From Armatimonadota bacterium (GTDB taxonomy: Bacteria > Armatimonadota > UBA5829): a stretch of 15,729 bases of DNA. The stretch spans positions 1 to 15,729 of the forward strand of contig JAOAGX010000016.1 in the NCBI GenBank assembly GCA_026415535.1. Reading direction: 5' to 3'. Made by a program: the position numbers and the translations under genes. Positions within the stretch are counted from its first letter, which is position 1. Every line of letters begins with the position of its first letter. A model generated the notes under the pieces. That model was not told the DNA's origin and searched no databases. It worked only from the letters and a program-made list of their open reading frames with translations. Below are positions 1 to 7,598 of the stretch, one piece after another.

Positions 1-19
1 AGATGTGTATAAGAGACAG
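1..19. other. Tn5/Nextera mosaic-end adapter (library artefact)
   Basis: The first 19 bases read AGATGTGTATAAGAGACAG, identical to the Tn5 transposase mosaic end used in Nextera-type libraries. It is therefore untrimmed adapter rather than genomic sequence. Genuine sequence starts at base 20. The reading frame of the first gene happens to run open through it, adding five to seven artificial residues. Confidence 0.97.
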
Positions 20-798
20 CAGCGAACCTCCTCCAAAATCTTAACCATGTCTCCACGCCGAGATCCTGGTGTGTCAAGTCGGACGGCGGCAAGCCTTTCG
101 CCCAACACCTCGGCAGCGCGAACTGACTCGGCCTTCTCGTCGGAAAACGTGTCCACTAGGGCAACTCGCGCGACTCTCGGGTCGACAATCCGGTCAAACT
201 GCTTGATCGCCTCAGCCACGTCGCCAAGGATTAGGACCAGGGCGTGCGGCATCGTACCCATTGGTTCAAGTCCAAGAAGCTCGGCCGACAGAACTACAGA
301 CACGCCGTCACATCCACCGATGTAGGCAGCGCGATCAATGACTGGCGCAAGCGCAGGGTGCATTCGACGAGCGCCGAAGCTGACAACAGTGCGTTCGCCT
401 GCTGCCTTCCTGCACCTCGCGGCTTTCGTGGCCACACCGCTCTGCTGGCAGAGATAGCCCAGGATCGCAGTCTCCAGCGCGGCAAACTCTAAGTAGTCAC
501 CGGTTATTTGCATCACCGGTTCGCCGGGACCAAAAATCGTACCCTCCTCTACGGCATCCACGTCCACCTTTAGCCCTTCGAGCAGGGCTAGCGAGTCGTG
601 AATCCCTACCGCCACCGCCCATCCGCGCTTCCCGTCGTCTGTCGGCCGATCGTTGATCGGAGGCGGTACGAACGCCGCTTTTACATCCGCAGTTACAACT
701 TTGTGTATGTCGAGAGCTTTGAGTATTCGGACGGTGCGTTCGAAGTAGATGTCCGTCGTTTTGCCGTAAGCAATTTCTTCTTTAGTGGCGGTTCGCAT
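20..798 (-). CDS. Nicotinate phosphoribosyltransferase, 3' end missing at contig edge
   Basis: This enzyme would convert nicotinate and PRPP, with ATP, to nicotinate mononucleotide in the cytoplasm (Preiss-Handler NAD salvage). The 259 genuine residues contain the family's quinolinate/nicotinate-PRTase core: GEPVMQITGDY near residues 92-102, SFGARRMHP at 140-148, a GGCDGVS segment near 161-167, GTMPHAL at 181-187 and VDTFSDE at 215-221. The pattern is closest to the short archaeal/Thermoplasma-type enzymes of about 390 residues, so roughly 130 C-terminal residues are missing. The ATG at 796-798 lies 10 bases after the stop of the upstream DUF4252-like gene on the same strand. The Shine-Dalgarno is weak, which suggests translational coupling. 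The frame stays open to base 1, but the last residues are adapter. Family assignment is strong; the exact subgroup is inferred. Confidence 0.9.
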
Positions 799-808
799 CT
801 GTGCCAAC

Positions 809-1381
809 CTACTGGACTGGTGGCGACTGTGGCAACTTAGCTCCCATACTGGTCACCAATTCCACCAGCTTAGCGTAATCTACCCGACCTTCAATCTTGA
901 CCACCGTCGCCCGTTTAATTCTTTTTCCATCGACCGTGACAGTCGAGACATAGAAGCCATAAAGCTGATCCGTATTCTGTTGAGAGTATAAGCCAATCGC
1001 CCCGCTTTGAGCTTCGAACATCCATAATACACGCGACCACCTGCCTGGAGGCAAGTTCTTCGCGTAGAACTTGGCTATCTGCTCATTGGTAACGCCCTTC
1101 TGAGCAACGTCAACTTGTAAAAACTCGATTCGCTTCACATCCTTGAGCACGTCCCCCACAGCTTCAGGAACAAGCATTTCGCCGAACTTGCCTAAGACCG
1201 GCCCAATTATCGGAAGCGTCACCTGAAGCATCTGCAAGAACTCCTCTGAGGTCATATTGATCTCCATCGTGCTGGACCCGCCCGGGTAGACGCGCAAGTC
1301 CAAAGGGGGCTTGTCTTCTTGCGCCCAACAGGGCGAACACAACATTAGAGAAGCCATCAGCCAAGCAGCGTATTTTTTCAT
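809..1381 (-). CDS. Small secreted DUF4252-like protein
   Basis: A 190-residue protein with a clear signal peptide (Lys-Lys, then a hydrophobic stretch from about residue 5, and a probable cleavage after CWA at about residue 20), so it should be exported. The mature part is a small alpha/beta domain ending in IKRATVVKIEGRVDYAKLVELV. This resembles the DUF4252 pattern of an RIEFLQVDV strand, a Trp-Ser-Arg-Val-Leu strand and a final GRVDYAKL helix. The biochemical role of that family is unknown. The ATG at 1379-1381 is chosen over an open frame extending to 1681 because GAGGTG lies 6 bases upstream, the signal peptide starts there, and the longer version would overlap the divergent glycosidase. 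It precedes the nicotinate phosphoribosyltransferase by 10 bases, so the two are probably co-transcribed without an obvious functional link. Confidence 0.75.
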   Translation of the reverse strand: MKKYAAWLMASLMLCSPCWAQEDKPPLDLRVYPGGSSTMEINMTSEEFLQMLQVTLPIIGPVLGKFGEMLVPEAVGDVLKDVKRIEFLQVDVAQKGVTNEQIAKFYAKNLPPGRWSRVLWMFEAQSGAIGLYSQQNTDQLYGFYVSTVTVDGKRIKRATVVKIEGRVDYAKLVELVTSMGAKLPQSPPVQ

Positions 1382-1387
1382 CCGATT

Positions 1388-1393
1388 CACCTC
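1388..1393 (-). promoter_or_regulatory. Ribosome binding site of the DUF4252-like gene
   Basis: GAGGTG on the minus strand, 6 bases before the ATG at 1381. It decides this start over upstream in-frame codons. Confidence 0.7.
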
Positions 1394-1494
1394 ACGAAGA
1401 TATCTTACGACTAATCGGCCAAAGGAGCAACGCTGGCCAATAGAGAAGCTTTTTATGCTCAACGCCAAATGGTGCAAAATTTTTCGCCTGAAAT

Positions 1495-1500
1495 AGGAGG
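1495..1500 (+). promoter_or_regulatory. Ribosome binding site of the GH78-like gene
   Basis: A perfect AGGAGG ends 4 bases before the ATG at 1505. It selects this start over an in-frame ATG at 1469 that has no such site. No convincing -35/-10 pair was seen between this gene and the divergent one; TATGCT at 1454-1459 is a possible -10 without a good partner. Confidence 0.8.
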
Positions 1501-1504
1501 CTAT

Positions 1505-3880
1505 ATGAGAGTTCGGATTAGCGAGGACCCGTTTGTTGAATTGGATCGCGGCAAATCTTGGATAGAACGAGGCACGTGGCCGTGCAAGTGGATATGTCAT
1601 CCCGACGCAGGACAGCCTCCGTTCGTGACAGCTTACCGAAAACGTTTCTCCATCGCAAAGGAGACAAAGATTCGTATCCATGTCAGCGCAGATGAACGCT
1701 ATGATTTGTATTTAGACGGCACGCGTATAGGCTGCGGTCCGGAACGAGGCGACCGAGAGAACTGGTTTTACGAGTCGTACGATTTGGATCTAAAACCAGG
1801 TGATCATACAATTGTTGCGCGCACCTGGTCGCTCGGCCCGATGGCTCCATATGCCCAAATGAGTGTTCAGCCGGGATTCATTCTTGCGCCCGATATGGAC
1901 TTTGTTGAACTTTTGGGGACCGGCGTAACGGAATGGCAGGTGACTAAGCTTGAAGGCTACCAGTTTGTAGAGCCAGCTCCGGCTTGGGGAACAGGAGCGA
2001 ACCTAGTGATCGACGGTGCCCGATTTAGTTGGAACTTCGAACGCGGCGAGGGTGAAGGTTGGCTTCCGGCGCAACCGCTCCACGAAGGAGCCAACGCTTT
2101 AATCCGAAACGAGGTTATGCCAGTGCATCTCCTCAGACCGGCAACATTGCCTCCGATGATTGAACAGGAAGTAGTTACTGGCTCCGTAAGATTTGTTTCC
2201 GAACCGCCATCCGAAGAGACTCACTCGATCCCGATAAGATCTCAGGATAACCTCGAATCCGAAATAGGAAATTGGAACCTAATAATCAGAAGCAAAGGCT
2301 CGATAACGATACCGCCGAACACAATCAGGCGCGTGATCGTGGACCTCGAGAACTACCACTGCGCCTACCCCGAAGTTGTGGCCTCGGGCGGCAAGGAAAG
2401 TTTGATCCGAGTGCTTTGGGCCGAATCTCTCTATGAGAACTTCGAAGGCATGGGAGTCAAGGGCAACCGAGACGAAATCTACGGCAAATTTTTCCAAGGT
2501 GTCGGAGACACGTTCAAGCCAGACGGAGGACGCTCACGAAAGTTCGAGACGCTTTGGTGGCAGGCCGGACGTTACATCGAGATTTTGGTATGCACAGCAG
2601 AAGATCCGCTTACAATCGAAAGCCTCCGACTTCGGGAAACGCGGTATCCTTTGGAAAACGAGGCTGTGTTTGACTCAAGCGACAGCCGGCTTTCCGAAGT
2701 AGTCCCGATAATGATCCGCGGACTTCAAATGTGCTCGCACGAAACTTACATGGACTGCCCCTATTACGAGCAGCTCATGTATGTCGGCGACACTCGCTTG
2801 GAAGCGCTAACGACATACGCCATAACCCACGACGATCGCCTGCCTCGTAAGGCACTGCGCATTTTCGACGTATCGCGCAAGCATTCCGGACTGACGCAGT
2901 CACGGTATCCCAGCCGGGTTACTCAGATAATACCGCCTTTCTCGCTGTGGTGGATCGGGATGGTTTACGATTTTGCCTTTTGGCGCGATGATATTAGCCT
3001 TGTCCGCAGCCTCATGCCGGGAGTGCGAGCCGTTATCGACGCATATCTTTCGTTTATCAACTCCGACGGACTAGTACAAGCACCGGTCGGCTGGAACTTC
3101 ATGGACTGGGTGCCAGAGTGGCATGGCGGCATTCCGCCTGATGCCGACCAAGGCGTTAACGGATTGATAAACTGGCAGTTTGTTCTTGCGCTCACTCTAG
3201 CCGCAGAAGTCGAGGAAATACTCTCTGAAAAAGAACTCGCCGCACGCGCCCGTCGTATTGCCAGGGAACTCGCGCAACGGGCCACGGAAGCGTTCTGGAG
3301 CGAAGAGCGAGGAGCTTTTGCCGAGGATCTTTCCAAATGTCACTTCTCGGAGCACACGCAGTGTTTGGCAATATTGAGCGGTTTAGTGGACGAACATACG
3401 ACTGCCAGAATCGCTACGACTCTTGTCAACGACCCTAATCTCTACCGCACGACCATATACTTTAACCACTATCTTTTCGAAACCTATTACAAGCTGGGGT
3501 TAACCGAGCCCCTGTTTAACCGACTCGGGCTTTGGTTTGAGCTTAGGCAAATGGGATTCAAGACCACGGTCGAAACGCCTGAACCAAGTCGGTCCGACTG
3601 CCACGGTTGGGGCGCTCACGCCTACTATCACTACTTCGCATCAATTCTGGGAGTGCGGCCATCCTCCGCCAGCTTCAAGACTGTGAGAATAGAGCCGCGA
3701 CTCGGCCCTCTTGAATGGGCGAAGGGCAGGATGCCACATCCCGCCGGTTGGATTGCCGTCGATTTTGCCGCGCGAGATGGCAATGTGTCGGGGACAATAG
3801 AATTGCCCGATGGAGTCACCGGCGAACTCGTGCGCGGAGAAGACAAAACGAAGTTGCGTCCAGGAATACAACAAGTTTGA
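1505..3880 (+). CDS. GH78-like alpha-L-rhamnosidase, cytoplasmic
   Basis: A 791-residue protein with the order typical of GH78: N-terminal beta-sandwich (about residues 20-110, with YDLYLDGTRIG), a middle beta region, a six-hairpin alpha/alpha barrel (about 390-705) and a C-terminal beta-sandwich (about 716-791, with FKTVRIEPRLG). GH78 enzymes release terminal alpha-L-rhamnose by inversion. MDCPYYEQLMYVGD (416-429) matches the family's DCPxRExxGWxGD site, making E422 the candidate general acid and D429 a substrate-binding residue. WNFMDWVPEW (530-539) supplies another expected Asp, D534. E690 or E693, just before SDCHGW, is the candidate base. There is no signal peptide, so it should act on imported oligosaccharides. 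It stands alone and is convergent with the secreted TIM-barrel gene. The family is well supported; rhamnose specificity is inferred, since the motifs depart from the classical ones. Confidence 0.85.
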   Translation: MRVRISEDPFVELDRGKSWIERGTWPCKWICHPDAGQPPFVTAYRKRFSIAKETKIRIHVSADERYDLYLDGTRIGCGPERGDRENWFYESYDLDLKPGDHTIVARTWSLGPMAPYAQMSVQPGFILAPDMDFVELLGTGVTEWQVTKLEGYQFVEPAPAWGTGANLVIDGARFSWNFERGEGEGWLPAQPLHEGANALIRNEVMPVHLLRPATLPPMIEQEVVTGSVRFVSEPPSEETHSIPIRSQDNLESEIGNWNLIIRSKGSITIPPNTIRRVIVDLENYHCAYPEVVASGGKESLIRVLWAESLYENFEGMGVKGNRDEIYGKFFQGVGDTFKPDGGRSRKFETLWWQAGRYIEILVCTAEDPLTIESLRLRETRYPLENEAVFDSSDSRLSEVVPIMIRGLQMCSHETYMDCPYYEQLMYVGDTRLEALTTYAITHDDRLPRKALRIFDVSRKHSGLTQSRYPSRVTQIIPPFSLWWIGMVYDFAFWRDDISLVRSLMPGVRAVIDAYLSFINSDGLVQAPVGWNFMDWVPEWHGGIPPDADQGVNGLINWQFVLALTLAAEVEEILSEKELAARARRIARELAQRATEAFWSEERGAFAEDLSKCHFSEHTQCLAILSGLVDEHTTARIATTLVNDPNLYRTTIYFNHYLFETYYKLGLTEPLFNRLGLWFELRQMGFKTTVETPEPSRSDCHGWGAHAYYHYFASILGVRPSSASFKTVRIEPRLGPLEWAKGRMPHPAGWIAVDFAARDGNVSGTIELPDGVTGELVRGEDKTKLRPGIQQV

Positions 3881-3922
3881 CGTGCTACCGGGTCAAACTT
3901 GGTGGGCCCAGTCTTACGGAAG

Positions 3923-3950
3923 CAGATCCCTCTCTTCGCTCGGAATGACA
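3923..3950. repeat. Short intergenic repeat, SFRAKRGI type, copy 1
   Basis: AGATCCCTCTCTTCGCTCGG followed by AATGACA. Read on the minus strand this gives Met-Ser-Phe-Arg-Ala-Lys-Arg-Gly-Ile, a product of short intergenic repeats seen in many bacterial genomes. Related copies lie near 7405-7437 and 12449-12480. Confidence 0.6.
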
Positions 3951-3960
3951 ATTGGCAATT

Positions 3961-3992
3961 AGGCGTTTCGGGAGCTAGCTCCCGAAACGCCT
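3961..3992. terminator. Perfect 32-base palindrome, candidate bidirectional terminator
   Basis: Two 16-base arms, AGGCGTTTCGGGAGCT and its exact reverse complement, abut with no spacer. As RNA they would form a stem of about 14 pairs closed by CUAG. It lies between the convergent stops at 3880 (plus) and 4166 (minus), the expected place for a shared terminator. No T-run follows on either strand, so an intrinsic terminator is not proven. The GCGTTTCGG core recurs in the hairpin at 12548-12592. Confidence 0.45.
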
Positions 3993-3998
3993 ACGAAT

Positions 3999-4080
3999 AA
4001 TAAATGCAGTTATCGGCGATTCTTCCCGGTTGGTTGAGGACTAAGTAGCGTAGAATCTCCGAAAACGCTGAGTTTACGCT
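3999..4080 (+). repeat. Dispersed structured repeat, copy A
   Basis: This shares ordered blocks with the copy at 7159-7232: CGGCnATTCTTCC, a GTTGAGGA-like block, GCGTnGA, CCGAAAACGCTG and GAGTTT. Internal arms TCGGCGATTCT (4013-4023) and AGAATCTCCGA (4052-4062) pair at 10 of 11 positions. The bases of the arms differ from the arms in the other copies, although pairing is retained. Confidence 0.6.
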
Positions 4081-4165
4081 CTATCGGAACAACCTATATT
4101 TCAGAACGACAAACTCAAAGAGTTCGTTATTCCGAAGAAGCAGACAACCTCTTCCTGCGAAGAGC

Positions 4166-7039
4166 CTATTGCTCAACCACGTCTCCAAAACTCCAGACAG
4201 TCACCCTTGCGCGAGCGCTGATGCCGTCGGCGGGAGGCTCGCAAGCAAACGAGAGATCGTTCCTTCCCGGTCTAAGCTCAACAGACCCTTCAGGGACAAT
4301 CTCCCGCAGTAATTCGCCGGATGGACTGTAGAGCTTGCAGTCCGAAGGAGAATTGTACTCGATGTAGCAGCCGGTCTCAAGTTCGACCGGGAATGTGATC
4401 TTGTTGCCGTTGATGGTCACGGACGGATTAACTAGCTTAGCAGCTGCAAGCGGTAACGCCTTTACAGGTGAGATGTAAACTTTGACAGGTTTACCAACCG
4501 GCAAGTTGTTGAGCCAAAGTGTGAGCCTGCTGATTGCACTCCAGTGAATGCCTTCCCTGTAAATGGCATAAACATTTCCTGCGTAGGGCCATAAGTAATC
4601 ATCTACTCGCTCGCCCTCGGGTTCAACAAGCTCGAAATATCGCCAGCCGGTGAAATCCACTGTCACGTAATAATCTGCCACGCCACTTACGAGGTGCTCG
4701 GGACAGGTAAGTTGAAAGTTTAGAATCTCACCGCTGCCATCCCCATAAATCCACACTCCAAGCGCGCCTCTGCCGCTCAGATCACGCGGCGGCGAGAACA
4801 CCACTGGAACTGACACCCAAGATGGATTACCACCTTCCACACGCCTCTGACCGTGATCTGTGACCGAGAACTTGTCCACGCGCTTGACCAATTTTGCCTG
4901 TTCACTCATGCGTAACCCGCTAAAGCAACCGCTCGCTTTCCCCGTAATTACAGGTTCGCTGGCAATGTCCAATTTGCCCTCAATCCCTGGCGCTGCCGCG
5001 ACAGGCCCGAAGACCGAAGGGTCGGTAAAATCGACCAGGGTTACGGCATCTGGAGAGTCATACTGTTTGACTGATATCAATGCTTCAATTCGCAACCGGG
5101 CTGGTTGAGCGTCAAAGCCATTCTCGATCGTCCACTTACTCGTAGGCGAATTGAGACCGGTTATCTTGTGTTTCCAATAACGGACTTCCTGGAGCCGCGG
5201 TTTGCCGTCGTTTTCAACCAGCGTGAACTCGCGCCCGGGTTCTCTGAGCTTGGCCTTGACAGACTCGGTAAACCACCCCGCTAGACGAAGATCTTCCCAA
5301 CGTTTGATAATTGAGCCAAGCCTGCGCAAGTTGTACGACGCAGAGTATGACTCGGGCGTGAATCCCTGCGGCGCAAAACCACACTCCCATCCGGCACATT
5401 TGGCGCACAAGTATTCTATGTCGTCTGAGAAAGTCGGTTCGATCTGCGGATCAGCACCAGCAACGATCCCCCACCAGCCCAAGTGCGCCGGTAAAAACAT
5501 GTCCAAGCAGCTTTCGTTCGACTTACAGTGAAGATCTATGAACCGCTTGTAACTTCGGCGCGGGCAATCCCAAGCGCCCATCCGAGAACGCACAAACCAC
5601 AAGTGGTGATGGAACGTGCTCATTTCCATAATCGGCGGCTTTTTGAGCCGTTTGAAAAGCTCGAACACAAACTTGGAACCGTAGTGCCAGCTCCACTCAT
5701 GGCCGCCGAGGACGTCCTCCCCATCAAGGGCGTCAAGATAGATCATGTCAAACCCGCATTCGTTGTAAAAGTCGGCGGTGGCTTGAACAACCTTGTCAAA
5801 TAGCGGCGAGTCGGGGTCAGGGGCAAACAGACCAAAACATTCCTTCAGATGATGAACCTCTGAGCCTTTCGGGTGCGAAGAGGCTTTTGTCCCGTAAGCG
5901 CCTCGGATACACCCAGTAAACTGATAAGGTGGCTCTTTTGAGACACCGCTGTAAATGATCAACTCGTCGCCAATGCGTAAAGTAACCGAGTTTCTGACAA
6001 AAAAGCCTGTGGTGGTCGACATCTGAGCGGTGGATTCGACTACAGGCACATCTATCGCATTGGCAGTGAGATCTTCAGCCAGGGTAAATGTGGCGTCCTT
6101 GGCCAGTCCCGGATCGGGCACGGGCGTTACCCAAGGACAACCTTTGTCGATGAAAAAAGCATAAGTGTGAAGACCTGCCAAAATGCCGGCCTCGTGAAGC
6201 TTGTCTATTACCCTCTTGAAACTAGCCCGGCCTTCCGGATACCAATCTGGGTTTGGACGGCAGTCGCCAAATCTAAACGAGCTGCCTCCGTGAAAATCAA
6301 TCTGAGGGATCCCGAGATCCTTAGCTAGTTTGATCCAGGAATCTACAGTCTGTTCCGTTAACCCGCCGAAGTTGAAGAGGTACGAGGCACGATTTGGAGG
6401 AAAGTCTAACGCCCGAGGACCGCCAACGGAAGAATGTGGGAGGTCGGGAGCAGCGTTCACTGCCTCCTTGATTGCTTCGCGCAACTCGCTTCGCGGACAA
6501 CCGATCAGAGCGCAAGACGCTCCGACAAGCCCGGTTTTCGCGTAACATATCGCAGTTGGGCGAGTCATTGGACCAGGCAAAGCCGGAACATTGGTCTTCA
6601 GGTTGAGCGCCAGCGCACATAACGCGAACTTCTCGTCGCGGGAACCTTTAAGCTTTGTGTTGATGTCGAGAAAAACCAATTCTTCCACGTCGGCACCGGT
6701 AACTGATACGACCTCAAATCTAAGGTAGCGCTTTTCTTCGGCCACGGCTATGACTGCGCTGGCACCAGTGTTCCCGAAGCGCAAAACCAATCCGTTCCCG
6801 TTTGAGGAAGCTTCCGTGGCATCGTGAGTTTTACCGCCGACCTTGACTCGCGCCATAGCGGTTCCCGGATCTGCGTAGTCAACACCTGTTTTCCGGTCGA
6901 CGAGCCGTAGCCGTGCTTTGGATGACACGATAAGACGCATATGATCACTTCGAAACTCCGTGTTCACGGCTCGGCCTTCAACGGTATTGTACGAAACCAT
7001 CAAAATACTAAACACGATACAGAAAACGCTCCATTTCAT
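4166..7039 (-). CDS. Large secreted TIM-barrel protein, putative glycoside hydrolase with inserted beta domain
   Basis: A 957-residue protein with a signal peptide (MKWSVFCIVF to about residue 22), so secreted or periplasmic. I do not recognise a named family. An N-terminal beta region (about 25-190) precedes what looks like a beta/alpha barrel: IDFHGG (247-252), GLHTYAFF (289-296), MIYLDALDGED (432-442) and IMEMSTFHHH (470-479). D436 and D439 at the end of the MIYLDALD strand are candidate catalytic acids, as in clan D (GH27/GH36/GH31-like) enzymes. Residues about 344-398 form an apparent insertion with IGDELIIYSGVS and FTGCIRGAYGT. The C-terminal 250 residues look like beta-sandwich carbohydrate-binding modules. 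The ATG at 7039 is preferred to 7093 because the signal peptide begins there. A promoter-like pair ends 9 bases upstream, with no Shine-Dalgarno. A hydrolase role is inferred from fold and context. Confidence 0.75.
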   Translation of the reverse strand: MKWSVFCIVFSILMVSYNTVEGRAVNTEFRSDHMRLIVSSKARLRLVDRKTGVDYADPGTAMARVKVGGKTHDATEASSNGNGLVLRFGNTGASAVIAVAEEKRYLRFEVVSVTGADVEELVFLDINTKLKGSRDEKFALCALALNLKTNVPALPGPMTRPTAICYAKTGLVGASCALIGCPRSELREAIKEAVNAAPDLPHSSVGGPRALDFPPNRASYLFNFGGLTEQTVDSWIKLAKDLGIPQIDFHGGSSFRFGDCRPNPDWYPEGRASFKRVIDKLHEAGILAGLHTYAFFIDKGCPWVTPVPDPGLAKDATFTLAEDLTANAIDVPVVESTAQMSTTTGFFVRNSVTLRIGDELIIYSGVSKEPPYQFTGCIRGAYGTKASSHPKGSEVHHLKECFGLFAPDPDSPLFDKVVQATADFYNECGFDMIYLDALDGEDVLGGHEWSWHYGSKFVFELFKRLKKPPIMEMSTFHHHLWFVRSRMGAWDCPRRSYKRFIDLHCKSNESCLDMFLPAHLGWWGIVAGADPQIEPTFSDDIEYLCAKCAGWECGFAPQGFTPESYSASYNLRRLGSIIKRWEDLRLAGWFTESVKAKLREPGREFTLVENDGKPRLQEVRYWKHKITGLNSPTSKWTIENGFDAQPARLRIEALISVKQYDSPDAVTLVDFTDPSVFGPVAAAPGIEGKLDIASEPVITGKASGCFSGLRMSEQAKLVKRVDKFSVTDHGQRRVEGGNPSWVSVPVVFSPPRDLSGRGALGVWIYGDGSGEILNFQLTCPEHLVSGVADYYVTVDFTGWRYFELVEPEGERVDDYLWPYAGNVYAIYREGIHWSAISRLTLWLNNLPVGKPVKVYISPVKALPLAAAKLVNPSVTINGNKITFPVELETGCYIEYNSPSDCKLYSPSGELLREIVPEGSVELRPGRNDLSFACEPPADGISARARVTVWSFGDVVEQ

Positions 7040-7048
7040 AGTATCGAG

Positions 7049-7076
7049 AGTATACCACAACAATTGCCGCTTGCAA
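7049..7076 (-). promoter_or_regulatory. Candidate promoter giving a leaderless mRNA for the TIM-barrel gene
   Basis: On the minus strand, TTGCAA (7071-7076) and TATACT (7049-7054) are separated by 16 bases. TATACT ends 9 bases before the ATG at 7039. Transcription would start about two or three bases before the ATG, leaving no room for a ribosome binding site, and none is visible. Confidence 0.5.
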
Positions 7077-7158
7077 GGTTCGAATTGCAGCAAATTTGTC
7101 CCTTTTCTTACTGCTCAAAACGGCAAGATGGCGACGAGTAGTCACACAGGCCTTCGCA

Positions 7159-7232
7159 ATAAATAGATACGCTTTCGGCAATTCTTCCGTTTAGTCGAGG
7201 AGCGTCGAGTTGCCGAAACGCTGGGTTTGCGT
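7159..7232 (+). repeat. Dispersed structured repeat, copy B
   Basis: Contains CGGCAATTCTTCC, GTCGAGGAGCGTCGA and GCCGAAACGCTGGGTTT. The arms TTTCGGCAA (7173-7181) and TTGCCGAAA (7210-7218) are a perfect 9-base inverted repeat around a 28-base loop. It is clearly related to copy A at 3999-4080 and lies between divergent genes. Confidence 0.65.
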
Positions 7233-7368
7233 ACATGCAGCGGCTTTGGTACAGGCCCAATCTTGCAAAAGAATTTGCTTTGTGCTACATTCACTCAGCG
7301 CACCATACCGTTTCGATCACACGTCATCCGACTCAGGATCGTTCTATACACGTTTTGTCCAAAACAGA

Positions 7369-7437
7369 GTCGTCCTGAGCACTGAGAAGAAGACTTCAAT
7401 ACCGGACAGAGATTCTTCGCTTCGCTAAGAATGACGG
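7369..7437. repeat. Short intergenic repeat, SFRAKRGI type, copy 2 (two opposed halves)
   Basis: The left half has GTCGTCCTGAGCACTGAG. The right half (7405-7437) has AGATTCTTCGCTTCGCTAAG, then AATGACG, and includes the self-pairing ATTCTT/AAGAAT. The two halves are roughly inverted copies, a common arrangement of this repeat type. A further partial copy, CATCCGACTCAGGATCG, begins near 7325. Confidence 0.6.
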
Positions 7438-7458
7438 CACGCTAAAAGGCGCTCGAAA

Positions 7459-7551
7459 TAGTTTGTTGCTATAAGACACGAATGGTAAGGTGACTCGGTG
7501 TTCGTCGGCTAAGCGAGAGAACCGCAAAAACGCGCTTATCGCAACAAACTA
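7459..7551. repeat. 93-base element with 17-base terminal inverted repeats
   Basis: The left end TAGTTTGTTGCTATAAG (7459-7475) and the right end CTTATCGCAACAAACTA (7535-7551) match as inverted repeats at 16 of 17 positions. The termini share TGTTGCGATAA with the element at 12258-12418. It lies just upstream of the candidate promoter of the PAS-GAF sensor. It could be a MITE-like remnant or a structured regulatory element; it encodes no protein. Confidence 0.7.
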
Positions 7552-7562
7552 AAAAATCACAC

Positions 7563-7592
7563 TTAATACTGCGCACTCCTGTGCCGGATAAT
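7563..7592 (+). promoter_or_regulatory. Candidate promoter of the PAS-GAF sensor
   Basis: TTAATA (7563-7568) and GATAAT (7587-7592) are 18 bases apart. The ATG at 7599 is 6 bases after the -10, about where transcription would begin. The fit is moderate: four of six -35 bases match consensus. It favours a leaderless start at 7599. Confidence 0.35.
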
Positions 7593-7598
7593 ATCATC

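Noticed and set aside
1382..1681. A 100-residue N-terminal extension of the DUF4252-like gene to 1681
   Set aside because: It overlaps the divergent glycosidase. The internal ATG at 1381 has a GAGGTG site and begins a signal peptide.
3631..3951. Minus-strand open frame starting with Met-Ser-Phe-Arg-Ala-Lys-Arg-Gly-Ile
   Set aside because: This start is the translation of a known type of intergenic repeat, and the rest is antisense to the glycosidase C-terminus.
7040..7093. An 18-residue extension of the TIM-barrel gene start
   Set aside because: It would bury the signal peptide and overlap the promoter-like pair; the ATG at 7039 begins a typical signal sequence.
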